Origin: JBBRHQ01 sp963725315
GTDB taxonomy: Bacteria; Actinomycetota; Thermoleophilia; Solirubrobacterales; 70-9
Assembly (NCBI GenBank): GCA_963725315.1
Contig: CAVRYA010000002.1
Location: 1-64,000, forward strand
Direction: 5' to 3'
DNA length: 64,000 nt
The position numbers and the translations under genes were made by a program. Positions within the stretch are counted from its first letter, which is position 1. Each line of letters starts with the position of its first letter. The notes beneath the pieces were generated by a model that saw nothing but the letters and a program-made list of their open reading frames with translations, did not search any database and was not told the origin of the DNA. Of this stretch, positions 36,754 to 44,827 are shown one piece after another.

Positions 36754-36826
36754 GGGGCTATAGCTCAGCTGGAAGAGCGCCTGGATCGCACCCAGGAGGT
36801 CGCCGGTTCGAGTCCGGCTAGCTCCA
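36754..36826 (+). tRNA. tRNA-Ala (anticodon CGC)
   Basis: A 73-base cloverleaf. The acceptor GGGGCTA pairs with TAGCTCC (one G-U). The anticodon stem CCTGG/CCAGG holds the loop ATCGCAC, anticodon CGC. The T-arm is GCCGG-TTCGAGT-CCGGC. The discriminator base is A, and CCA is not encoded. It reads GCG, a frequent codon in this GC-rich genome. Confidence 0.92.
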
Positions 36827-36831
36827 CTCGA

Positions 36832-36860
36832 GAAGTTCCTGCTGAACGGCAACTTCTTTT
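36832..36860 (+). terminator. Possible terminator after tRNA-Ala
   Basis: GAAGTT pairs with AACTTC, followed by TTTT. The stem is only six pairs and a competing hairpin GTTC-CTGCT-GAAC exists, so this is tentative. Confidence 0.4.
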
Positions 36861-36991
36861 CGAGGCTGGGGATTCGAGCTGCGCCTGCCCTGCTGCAGGC
36901 CTCTCGACAGGCTCGGCTCGACCATCACACGCCCGACGATCCGCACCCTCTTCGGCACCGGGCCCACCAGGGAAGCGACGCTAAGGAAACC

Positions 36992-39001
36992 TCAGCCGGT
37001 GAACGGGTGGGTTGGGGTCGAGCCATCCGGTTCCAGGAGGTCGAATCCATCGGGGATTCTCAGGCGGTCCGGCGCCCTGCCCGGGTGGTCGGTGCGACCG
37101 TACTGCCAGACGATGCGCCTCGTTTTGGGATCGATCAGCACGACGCGATGGCGGTAGTCGTCGTTGACCGAGATCAGCCCGTTCGGCAGACGCTCCGCAA
37201 GGCTCGGGTGGTCGAGCATGCCCGGTCCGCCCGACGGGTGGTAGGACCACAGCATGCGGCCGGAGCGATTGAACTCATACACGCCACCTGGGCGGTGGTA
37301 GTCGGCGACCAGGTAGCGATTCGGGCCGAGTTGCTGTGGGTCCGAGGGGTAGGCGAGGGGTAGATGAACGCTCCAGACGAGTTTCCCGTTCGGGGTGATC
37401 TCATCCACGAATGAGCCGTTGACCTCAGAGACGAGCACGTTGCCGTTGCGGAGCGGCGTGTCGCCGTTGGGGTAGGCGAGCCCGCTTGGCGGGTTGTGGA
37501 CGCAGCTGCGGGTGGTGCCGATCTGGTTGTTCGGCCGGCCGCGGCGTCCGATGAAGAGGATCCGACAATTCTTCGCGTCGGCAACAGCCACGAGGCCATT
37601 CTTTAGAAGAAAGGCATCGTCGGGCTGATTGAGATATCCCGATGCGGAGCCCGCCGTGCGCGGGTGCCCGTAGGACCAGATCACATGGCCCGACGGATAG
37701 CTGATCTCGACGATCGTGTTGTTGTCCTCTTCGTTGGAGATGATCGCCCTCCCACGGTGGATGAAGAACCCGTCATCCGGGAAGTAGAACCCGCCCTTCG
37801 GAGGGGGCCGCCCGGGAGCTGGATATCGCCACAGCACCTTCTTCGACGCATTGACCACCAGCAGGCGGTTGTTGCCTCGATCGGCGATCAGCAGTTTGCC
37901 GTGGAAAGGAGCCGCTCCTGACGAGGTGCTCGAAACCGGCGGAGGCCCGTGGATGACGGTCCGTCGGAGATGCAGGACGATCACCGTGGAGAGCGCGTCG
38001 CCATGGGAGTCGAGACCGCCCACGAGGTAGCCGGATCCTCCGACGGTCAGGGCCGCGGCATCCGCGACCCTCACGGGTAGCCGTCCGGCGTCGGTGACTC
38101 GGCCGCTTGCCGGGTGAAACCACAGAATCCGGTCCGATGTCCCGCCCGGGCCGGCGCCGCCAAGAATGTAGATCCTCGGGCCGAGGACGATCGCCGAAGC
38201 GTGGGAGAGCCCGCTCGGCAGATGCCCGGCGATTCGGGTGGTGCCCCGGGCCAGATCGACCGCCTGGATCGCGTCCGTGGCCTTGCCGCCGGCGGGTTCT
38301 CCACCGAAGACGTAGGCGGTGTGAGCACGTGCGACCACTGCCGGATAGCGAACCGGCAGGCGCAGTCGGGCGGCTGTCCGAAACCTGGTGCCGTCAGCCG
38401 TAGAGAGCACGGTTCCGGCCAGGTTGCTGCCGTTGTATCCGCCGATCAGGTAGGCAAGTCCCGCGTAGGAGACCGCCGCGAGGTCCGAGCGCGCATCGGG
38501 CAGGTGGCCCACGATCCGTCCCGGAGAGCCCGGCTGCAGCGATTCGACGGTGTCCGTGCTTGCGCTTGTGCCGCCGCCGAAGATGAGAACCTCCCCGGCC
38601 GCCGACGCCGCGGCCGCGTCATGAAGAGGCTGCGGCAACGAGGAGGAGGGAAGCAGTTTGCCGCTCCCGGGGTCGAGCTTGAAGACGCCGCTCGCCGAGT
38701 TCCCCGCTGAATCCAGACCCCCGACGATCAGGAGGTCCCGTCCCTCCTTGACCAGCGACTCGCCCGAGATCGGCGCCGGGAGGTGCTGACCGGCGCGGCT
38801 CGCCACGAGCTCGAGCCGGGTGGTGGAGCCCCCCGTTCTTTGGCTTGAACCGGACCCCAGCACTCCGCTGAGGGCCACGAGCACCACCGCGGCCCCACAC
38901 AGGAGGCAGGCCAGCCCCCCGAGTCGCACTCGCCGGCGGTGGGCACGTGCGCGGCGGCGCCTCTCTCTGCGGGCTTCGGGATCGATCGGCGCGGTGGCCA
39001 T
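36992..39001 (-). CDS. Membrane-anchored kelch-repeat / beta-propeller protein
   Basis: 669 residues from ATG 39001 (GGGGGAG just upstream), intact. A basic N-terminus precedes one transmembrane helix ('LACLLCGAAVVLVALSGVLG'), so the bulk is outside the cell. Residues ~70-370 hold kelch-type repeats: 'LLIVGGLDSAGN', 'VLIFGGGTSASTDTV', 'AYLIGGYNGSNLAGTV', 'IYILGGAGPGGTSDRI' and 'GYLVGGLDSHGDALST'. Residues ~385-669 form a second propeller like arylsulfotransferase or NHL/PQQ folds: 'LLIADRGNNRLLVVNASKKV', 'AVADAKNCRILFI' and 'VDYHRP'-like loops. The combination occurs in uncharacterised actinobacterial surface proteins. A binding role is likely; no catalytic residues are evident. Confidence 0.75.
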   Translation of the reverse strand: MATAPIDPEARRERRRRARAHRRRVRLGGLACLLCGAAVVLVALSGVLGSGSSQRTGGSTTRLELVASRAGQHLPAPISGESLVKEGRDLLIVGGLDSAGNSASGVFKLDPGSGKLLPSSSLPQPLHDAAAASAAGEVLIFGGGTSASTDTVESLQPGSPGRIVGHLPDARSDLAAVSYAGLAYLIGGYNGSNLAGTVLSTADGTRFRTAARLRLPVRYPAVVARAHTAYVFGGEPAGGKATDAIQAVDLARGTTRIAGHLPSGLSHASAIVLGPRIYILGGAGPGGTSDRILWFHPASGRVTDAGRLPVRVADAAALTVGGSGYLVGGLDSHGDALSTVIVLHLRRTVIHGPPPVSSTSSGAAPFHGKLLIADRGNNRLLVVNASKKVLWRYPAPGRPPPKGGFYFPDDGFFIHRGRAIISNEEDNNTIVEISYPSGHVIWSYGHPRTAGSASGYLNQPDDAFLLKNGLVAVADAKNCRILFIGRRGRPNNQIGTTRSCVHNPPSGLAYPNGDTPLRNGNVLVSEVNGSFVDEITPNGKLVWSVHLPLAYPSDPQQLGPNRYLVADYHRPGGVYEFNRSGRMLWSYHPSGGPGMLDHPSLAERLPNGLISVNDDYRHRVVLIDPKTRRIVWQYGRTDHPGRAPDRLRIPDGFDLLEPDGSTPTHPFTG

Positions 39002-39374
39002 GCTCCCCCAGCTTAGGTTTGGGGTGGGGTCCGGAACGATTCCTTCGAACATCCTCAGCAGATACTTAGGTGGCGGTTAGGTTGGAGCCAAGTCTCTCTT
39101 CCATGCGATGGCACCGGCGTTTTCCATTGGGCGTAAACGCGTTCCGCTGCCCAAATCGAACGTAATCCCCGGCAATCCGCGGAACCATGCGCCTCACGCC
39201 TGCCGCACCGATTCCGCTCTGCGAAGCCAAATGTTTGGCCCCTCCGGCACTCCCTCGGAGAGTGGGGTATTTCGAGCTCAGGCTTCCGCTTTCACGCGAC
39301 CGCCCCACGGGAGCTATAGCCGCCCGACCGTTGCCTTTAATTCTTGTTGGTCGACCGAGGCTACGGTGTCTTGT
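39002..39374. other. Divergent intergenic region
   Basis: About 370 bases between the kelch protein gene (minus) and the glycosidase gene (plus), presumably with both promoters. An open frame runs through it in phase with the glycosidase but lacks homology-like sequence and a ribosome-binding site. I see nothing else. Confidence 0.35.
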
Positions 39375-40628
39375 ATGGACGGTCTGCGGCGGTACCGCGC
39401 TGGCGTGAGTGGTGCGCCGGATGCGGCTGGCTCACCGCCCGTCTCGGCGCCGCTCGCCGGGGTCGCGGCGCGCCGAAAGCAGCGGCAGCGCGAGGCTGCG
39501 GCCAGACGCAGGCGGCGACGCCGGCGAATTTTGGCCGCGGCCGTCCTCGTGCTGCTGTCGCCAGCGATCTATTCGTATGCGACCTGGATGCTGCAGCCTT
39601 CGAGCCTGCCCTTCGGCGTGCGCAGCGTCGAGTGGGTGAGAGCCGATTTGCCTTTCGGCAACCAGCTGGTCGACCAGGTCGAGCACATCTACTTCAGCTG
39701 GAACGCACCGAAGAAGGGCGGTCCGCAGCTGAAGAGCCTACCGGCGACCGGGCGGGCCGCGAAGGCGCCTACACAGGCGGCTCCGTGGCCGCCGAGGATC
39801 AAGCCGGTCTTCGCGCACCCGCTACCCGGCGAAGGGATCTGGAAGCCGACCGGCCCGCCGGTCAAGGGTGGCCCACCGGTGCTGGTGACGACCTTCCGCC
39901 CCGAGCTCGACTATCCGAGCATCGTCGCCTACGTGGCCTGGTTCGACCACACGCGCACCGCGCTCGCGTTCTATCCGGGCCGCTACGAGCCGCCGAACGC
40001 GGCCGTACGCGGCCCAATGATGGTCCCGTACGACCAGCGCCGGCGGCTGCTTGGGACCTTCAACAGCGGCTTCATCTACACGGACGTCAACAACGGCTCG
40101 ACCGACAACGGCCGCATGAACGAGCCGCTAGCGGACGGCAACGCCACGCTCGTCGGCTATCGCGACGGCCGCGTCGCGATCGTGAAGTGGAGCGGCGGCC
40201 CGAACGCGGGGCCGAACGTCGCGTGGGCCCGCCAGAGCCTGCCGCCGATCGTCTGGAACGGACGCCTGAACCCCGCGTTGAACGACAGTTCGCAGTGGGG
40301 CTACACACTCGGCAACACCGTCCGCGTCTGGCGCACCGGCGTCGGCATCGACCGTCGCGGCAACCTGATCTACGCAGCTGCGGACGGCCAGACCGTGGTC
40401 ACGATGGCCCGAATCCTGCAGCGTGCGGGCGCGGTCCGCGCGATGCAGTTCGACATCAATCCCGAATGGCACACCCTGATCACCTACACCCACCACCACG
40501 GCCTCGTCCCGACGGAGATCGGGCCGAACCCGATGCAGCCCGACACCCGCTACCTCGCCCCCGACGACCGCGACTTCTTTGCCGTGTACCGGCGCCTGCC
40601 TGGTCCCGTCACCGTCCCCTTCAAATAG
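39375..40628 (+). CDS. Phosphodiester glycosidase (NAGPA-like) family secreted protein
   Basis: 417 residues from ATG 39375, intact. A stretch of consecutive Arg residues followed by 'ILAAAVLVLLSPAIYSYATW' gives a signal anchor. The C-terminal half carries the phosphodiester-glycosidase fold: 'RRRLLGTFNSGFIYTDVNNG', 'LVGYRDGRVAIVKWSGGPNA', 'GNTVRVWRTGVGIDRRGNLI' and 'AMQFDINPEWHTLITY' (conserved metal-site Asp). Family members remove GlcNAc from phosphodiester-linked sugars. In bacteria they may act on wall teichoic-acid-like polymers or exopolysaccharides; the substrate here is unknown. Confidence 0.8.
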   Translation: MDGLRRYRAGVSGAPDAAGSPPVSAPLAGVAARRKQRQREAAARRRRRRRRILAAAVLVLLSPAIYSYATWMLQPSSLPFGVRSVEWVRADLPFGNQLVDQVEHIYFSWNAPKKGGPQLKSLPATGRAAKAPTQAAPWPPRIKPVFAHPLPGEGIWKPTGPPVKGGPPVLVTTFRPELDYPSIVAYVAWFDHTRTALAFYPGRYEPPNAAVRGPMMVPYDQRRRLLGTFNSGFIYTDVNNGSTDNGRMNEPLADGNATLVGYRDGRVAIVKWSGGPNAGPNVAWARQSLPPIVWNGRLNPALNDSSQWGYTLGNTVRVWRTGVGIDRRGNLIYAAADGQTVVTMARILQRAGAVRAMQFDINPEWHTLITYTHHHGLVPTEIGPNPMQPDTRYLAPDDRDFFAVYRRLPGPVTVPFK

Positions 40629-41457
40629 GGCTCCCGCCCGGCTTCGGGAGGGAAGTCGCCACCAGCACCGCGACCGGCGCCGCCGAATGGCCTCTCGCGA
40701 GGCTCTTCCAGCTCAGTTCGTGTGTCGTGGGCCCGACTTCCTTCCGCTTCGCGTGCGTTGATCCGCTCGTGGCACCGATGTGCCAGGTCGACTTCGCTTC
40801 CGCATTGCGCGAGGAGCGAGCGACAGGCTTGAAAGCGCTCCCTTTCCATGGAGTGTGTTGCACAGCAATAGTGCCCGCCCTTCCAGGAGTTCGTCAGGTT
40901 TCCCTTAGGTCTGACGCTTCCGACACTGGCGGTGCCAATCGGAACAACGTAGGCGGAAGCACGACTGGTGTCGCGGGTTCCGATCGGGGGCCCGATATGT
41001 CTCTCCGAGCTACCCGCGAATAGTGGAGCGAGTGGCTGCAGGAGCGGCGAGCCTTTGACTCACCTATCCGTGCGGGCATGCGGTCTGGTGGCCAGAGCGG
41101 TTTGCGACTGCGGGGATCTTGGGTTTGAAGGGCAACACCAACACGTGAGGCAACGACCTCCCTCGCGCTGATGCGCTGTCGAGGTGTGCGACCTCCCGCA
41201 CCCCAGATCGAGTGCGATCCCAGAGCGACCCTCCGACCAGGGACCGCATGCAGACGCCGAGCATTTACGCACGATTACTCTGGATTTGGGCAGTGCATTC
41301 GGCTGTTAGCCATTGGTCAACCGCGCTATTGATCAGTCTCGCGGGTCGACCCAACCGAAGCTGGGAAACTAGTCTTCCCGTGGTTCGGGGCGCCCTGGGA
41401 ACGTGTCGTTGTCGAAGAAGTCCCGTGAGTCTTTGCGGTGAGCGGGTCCTTCAGCTG
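40629..41457. other. Long intergenic region without a convincing gene
   Basis: About 830 bases with lower GC than the flanks and no reading frame with a normal start, ribosome-binding site or protein-like pattern. It could hold remnants of a lost gene. No tRNA, terminal repeat or transposase was recognised. Confidence 0.4.
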
Positions 41458-41946
41458 ATGTCCGCCAGCGATGTCAGCGTTGCGACCGTGAACGAGCCTG
41501 CTCGACCGGATCGCGTCGGGACCAGATCCGGGCTGATGGCCGCGCTGTTCGCCGCTCGGAGCAACCTGAAGTACCTCATTCCGAGCGTTGCCATCCTTGT
41601 ATTGCTCGCGGGGGGTGGATTCGCGGCCTTGGAGACCGACGCCGTCGACACCTACTGGGAAGGGGTCTGGTGGGCGCTTTCGTTGATAACCACCGTGGGT
41701 TTCGCGAACGGCACACCCGAAACGGTCGCGGGGAAGGTCTTGTCCGGCGTGATGATGGTCCTGGGGTACGGCCTGCTGGCGCTGACGACGGCGGCTATCG
41801 CCTCTTTGTTCGTCCGCGAAGAGGCAGAGCCAGAGGAACTCCGAGAGCACGCATTTGAAGACAAGGCGCTTGCCGAGCTGAGTCGGCTCAACGCGCGCCT
41901 TGAACTGATTGAGTCGCGATTGCCCCCGAACCTGAATGGGGAATAG
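41458..41946 (+). CDS. Two-helix ion channel with an atypical selectivity filter
   Basis: 162 residues from ATG 41458. TM1 is 'YLIPSVAILVLLAGGGFAAL', the pore helix is 'YWEGVWWALSLI', the filter region is 'TTVGFANGTP', and TM2 is 'VLSGVMMVLGYGLLALTTAA'. A charged C-terminal coiled coil follows ('KALAELSRLNARLELIESRL'). The layout is that of small KcsA-like potassium channels. However, the filter reads T-V-G-F-A-N where potassium channels have T-V-G-Y-G-D, so selectivity may be changed. Upstream in-frame starts exist but add unrelated sequence. The gene is intact. Confidence 0.72.
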   Translation: MSASDVSVATVNEPARPDRVGTRSGLMAALFAARSNLKYLIPSVAILVLLAGGGFAALETDAVDTYWEGVWWALSLITTVGFANGTPETVAGKVLSGVMMVLGYGLLALTTAAIASLFVREEAEPEELREHAFEDKALAELSRLNARLELIESRLPPNLNGE

Positions 41947-42230
41947 GCCTACCCATGGGCACGGCTGGCTTCGAGGCGATCCGAGATTCCGCGCTTGGAG
42001 CCAGACCGGGTGCGATTGATCGGGCCGTTGACCGCGACGTCCGGGCAACAGGCAGGCTGCTAACGAACCCTGACGCCCTGGAACAGGCAGAAACCGGTAC
42101 CTCAGAAAGGGCGCCGATCGGCTGCGCCCATCTTGGGCAGTCGACCTCTGCCCAGCCGGCAAGCTCCGGAAGGCGGACGTTGCCAAACCTCCGATCAGGC
42201 ACTGGTTCGGACATGCTGCCAGGAACCGCC

Positions 42231-43052
42231 TCATTGCCGCTCCTTGACAAACGCGACGATCTCTCGCGCGCACCGCGCGGGCTCATCGTCGTAGAGGAAG
42301 TGACTGGCGTCCTCCAGGATCACCACCATTGAATCGGAGATCTCCCGGTTGAACCGGTGTGCCGCGGTGACCGGGACCACCGGGTCCTTCGCGCCCCAGA
42401 GGATCAGCGCCGGGACGCCCATCGCCTCCAGCTGCCCCTCGTACGGCTTCAGCTTCTCGAGGTCGCCGGAGCGGTAGAGCTCGAGCATGCCCTGGCGTCC
42501 CGCCGGCGACGTGAACGCCTTCCAGTACTCGTCGATTGCGTCCTCAGGGATGCGCCCGCCCTGGTCCCTGACCAGGGCGGCGAAGGCCTGTTTCGTGAGG
42601 TTGTCCAGAAGCTGTTCGCCCTGCCCCGGCGTCCGCAACGCCTGTGCCATGGCATGCCACTCCGTGTCCGCGAAGAACCCGGTGTTGCTCAGGATCAACA
42701 TTGAGACGGCGTCCGGGTGATCGCATGCCCAGCGCAGGCCGATCAGGCCTCCCCAATCATGGAGCCCGAGCACCACGCGTTCCAGGCCCAGGGCTTGGCG
42801 GAACGTCTCCAGAGCGCTCACGTGGCGCTCCCAAGTCCCTGGCGGGTCCGGTGCGGAGTCGCCGTAGCCGCTGAGGTCGGGGGCGATCGCCCGGCGACCG
42901 CTCTCGGCAAGCGCCGCGACGACCGGCGCCCACATGTAGGAACTCTGCGGGAAGCCGTGGACGAGCATCACGGGATCCCCGTTCTCAGAGGTCTGCGGGA
43001 TGGCTTCCCGGTAGGCGATGGCGCCTTCGCGCTTCAGTTCGACCTCGGGCAT
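42231..43052 (-). CDS. Alpha/beta hydrolase with Asp nucleophile (haloalkane dehalogenase / epoxide hydrolase type)
   Basis: 273 residues from ATG 43052, intact. The oxyanion motif HGxP is in 'VMLVHGFPQSSYMWAPVV'. The nucleophile elbow is 'VVLGLHDWGGLIGLRW', with Asp99 where esterases have Ser. The acid is in 'LILWGAKDPVVPV' and the catalytic His in 'ILEDASHFLYDDEP'. Asp at the elbow followed by Trp is the pattern of haloalkane dehalogenases and epoxide hydrolases. The halide-binding set cannot be confirmed by eye. Divergent from the AraC regulator gene by ~80 bases, which may control it. Confidence 0.82.
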   Translation of the reverse strand: MPEVELKREGAIAYREAIPQTSENGDPVMLVHGFPQSSYMWAPVVAALAESGRRAIAPDLSGYGDSAPDPPGTWERHVSALETFRQALGLERVVLGLHDWGGLIGLRWACDHPDAVSMLILSNTGFFADTEWHAMAQALRTPGQGEQLLDNLTKQAFAALVRDQGGRIPEDAIDEYWKAFTSPAGRQGMLELYRSGDLEKLKPYEGQLEAMGVPALILWGAKDPVVPVTAAHRFNREISDSMVVILEDASHFLYDDEPARCAREIVAFVKERQ

Positions 43053-43131
43053 GAATGCGAGCGTATCCCGTGCCGAACTGGCCACCGAGCCTCTGATTGT
43101 CCCGGGGAGGCGGGGTCGCAATACTTGGGGG

Positions 43132-43568
43132 GTGGCCTTCGCCCCGACCGCAAGACACCTGCTGCGGGCCAAGGACCTCGCCGATGCCCGCTATTCCGAG
43201 CCGCTCGGCGTCGACGACCTGGCCCGCACCGCCGGGCTCTCCCGCGCCCACTTCAGCCGCGAGTTCCGCGCCGCCTTCGGCGAGCCGCCGCACGCCTATC
43301 TGCTGACCCGGCGCCTCGAGCGCGCCGCGCACCTGCTGCGCAGCACCGACCGCTCGGTCGCCGACATCTGCCTCACGCGTGGGCCTGCGCAGCATCGGCT
43401 CCTTCGCGACCTCCTTCAAGCGGGCCTACGGGCTCTCGCCGAGCGCCTATCGCGAGCGCCTTCCCGCCGGCCTCGGACCGGGCACTCGTCCCCGCCTGCG
43501 TCCTCCGCGCTCATGCTCGCCCGCAACACAGCACAAATGGAGAAGACAGCTCCCCCGTTGCCGCCTAG
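43132..43568 (+). CDS. AraC-family transcriptional regulator, two frameshifts
   Basis: A short (~145-residue) protein that is almost only the AraC DNA-binding domain. Helix-turn-helix 1 is 'LGVDDLARTAGLSRAHFSRE' and 'FGEPPHAYLLTRRLERAAHL' follows. Helix-turn-helix 2 is 'SVADICLT' joined after a shift near 43,377 to 'VGLRSIGSFATSFKRAYG' and 'LSPSAYRERLP'. A second shift near 43,470 leads to the end 'VPACVLRAHARPQHS'. The start is GTG 43132. It sits 36 bases before the VOC gene; such AraC-VOC pairs are common in actinobacteria, where the regulator probably controls its neighbour. Confidence 0.8.
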
Positions 43569-43604
43569 CATCGCCGTCGACCCCGAACCGAAGGAGGAAG
43601 ACCG

Positions 43605-44033
43605 ATGATCAGGATCTCGACCGCGCAGCTCTGGGTGCTCGACCAGGACGAGGCGCTCGACTTCTACACCTCGAAGCTCGGCATGGAGGTGCGCTCCGAC
43701 GTCACCCTTGCGGAGATGGGGGACTTCCGCTGGCTCACGGTCGGTCCCGCCGGCCAGCCCGACGTGGCGATCGTGCTGATGGCGATCCCCGGCCCGCCGG
43801 TGATGGACGCCGAGACCGCCGATCAGGTGCGGGGCCTGGTCGCCAAGGGTTTCGCCGGGACGGTCTTCCTGACCACCGATGACTGCCAGGCGGCCTACGA
43901 GGAGCTGAAGGGCCGCGGAGTCGAGTTCGCCGAGGAGCCGGAGGAGCGCCCCTACGGCATCGACTCCTCGTTCCGCGACCCGTCCGGCAACTCGATCCGG
44001 CTCACCCAGGTCCGGGAGATGGCCTCCGCCTGA
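43605..44033 (+). CDS. VOC (glyoxalase/bleomycin-resistance) family protein
   Basis: 142 residues, intact, with AAGGAGGAAG before the ATG. Paired beta-alpha-beta-beta-beta modules: 'LWVLDQDEALDFYTSKLGME' and 'FLTTDDCQAAYEELKGRGVE', then 'YGIDSSFRDPSGNSIRLTQ'. The metal-ligand positions are partly changed (Gln and Asp where His or Glu are common), so the activity (lyase, dioxygenase or binding) is open. Paired with the AraC regulator upstream. Confidence 0.85.
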   Translation: MIRISTAQLWVLDQDEALDFYTSKLGMEVRSDVTLAEMGDFRWLTVGPAGQPDVAIVLMAIPGPPVMDAETADQVRGLVAKGFAGTVFLTTDDCQAAYEELKGRGVEFAEEPEERPYGIDSSFRDPSGNSIRLTQVREMASA

Positions 44034-44086
44034 ACATCCCCGCGGGATCCGCCGGCGAACTCCGCCGGCGGATCCACCGCCGGGGC

Positions 44087-44509
44087 TCAGGTGGTCTTGA
44101 CGACCAGCACCGAGCAGTCGGCCTTGTGAGTGACCGTGTTGGGGACGCTGCCGAGGACGCGGCGCTTCATTCCCCTATTGCCGATCACCAGCAGGTCGGC
44201 TCCGCAATCCGCGGCGAGGCGTACCAGCACCTCGGCGGGGTCACCGCCCTCGGCGCGCGACTCGCACTCGATCCCGGCCTCGCGGAGCTGCTCCTCGTTT
44301 CGCTCGAGGATCTCCCTCATCCGCGCCGAGGAGTTGGTCGCCCACTGAAGCTCGACCTCGGAGTCCGGCACAGCGGGGCGCTTGGAGTCTTCGAAGGCGC
44401 TCAGCAGCACCAGCTTCGCGCCGAAGCGCCTGGCGATCTCGGCCGCCTCGCCGACCGCCTTGCCGGCGGTCTCGGACCCGTCAGTGCCGACGGCAACGGT
44501 GGAGAGCAT
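44087..44509 (-). CDS. Universal stress protein (UspA family)
   Basis: 140 residues from ATG 44509 (GTG 44515 or TTG 44530 are alternatives). 'STVAVGTDGSETAGKAVGEA' is the first strand and helix. The ATP-binding motif G2xG9xG(S/T) is seen in 'VIGNRGMKRRVLGSVPNTV', so this is the nucleotide-binding type. Single domain. Divergent from the acylphosphatase gene. Confidence 0.92.
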   Translation of the reverse strand: MLSTVAVGTDGSETAGKAVGEAAEIARRFGAKLVLLSAFEDSKRPAVPDSEVELQWATNSSARMREILERNEEQLREAGIECESRAEGGDPAEVLVRLAADCGADLLVIGNRGMKRRVLGSVPNTVTHKADCSVLVVKTT

Positions 44510-44547
44510 GGCCACGGCAGTATCCCCCAAAATGAGCGGCCGATGCG

Positions 44548-44827
44548 ATGAGCGATCAGACCATTCGCCGCAGGGCGATCATCCACGGAGCCGTCCAGGG
44601 AGTCTTCTTCCGCGACTCGCTGCGCCGCGCCGCGATCGCCCGCGGCGTATCGGGTTCGGCCGTCAACCGAGCCGACGGGAACCGTCGAGGCCGTGCTCGA
44701 GGGACCTCCCGATGCGGTCGAGGCGCTGCTCGAGATCTGCCGCAGCGGGCCTCCCGCGGCTCGGGTCGACCGGGTCGAGGTCAGCGAAGAGCAGCCCCGC
44801 GGGGAGAGCGGCTTCCGGACCGGCTAG
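44548..44827 (+). CDS. acyP: Acylphosphatase, one frameshift
   Basis: Hydrolyses acyl phosphates. The signature 'IHGAVQGVFFRDSLRRAAIA' (GxVQGVxFR with the catalytic Arg; Asn is expected later) is intact. One extra base near 44,672 shifts 'GSAVN' into 'EPTGTVEAVLEGPPDAVEAL', ending 'GFRTG' at 44827. The span of 280 bases is 3n+1; corrected length 92 residues, normal. Its TAG stop shares the CTAG palindrome with the stop of the convergent MFS gene. Confidence 0.88.

Noticed and set aside
35667..36821. 384-codon plus-strand frame opposite the acidic protein, with a Leu/Gly/Arg-rich product.
   Set aside because: It mirrors the Glu/Pro/Ala codons of the true gene, has no ribosome-binding site, and runs into tRNA-Ala.
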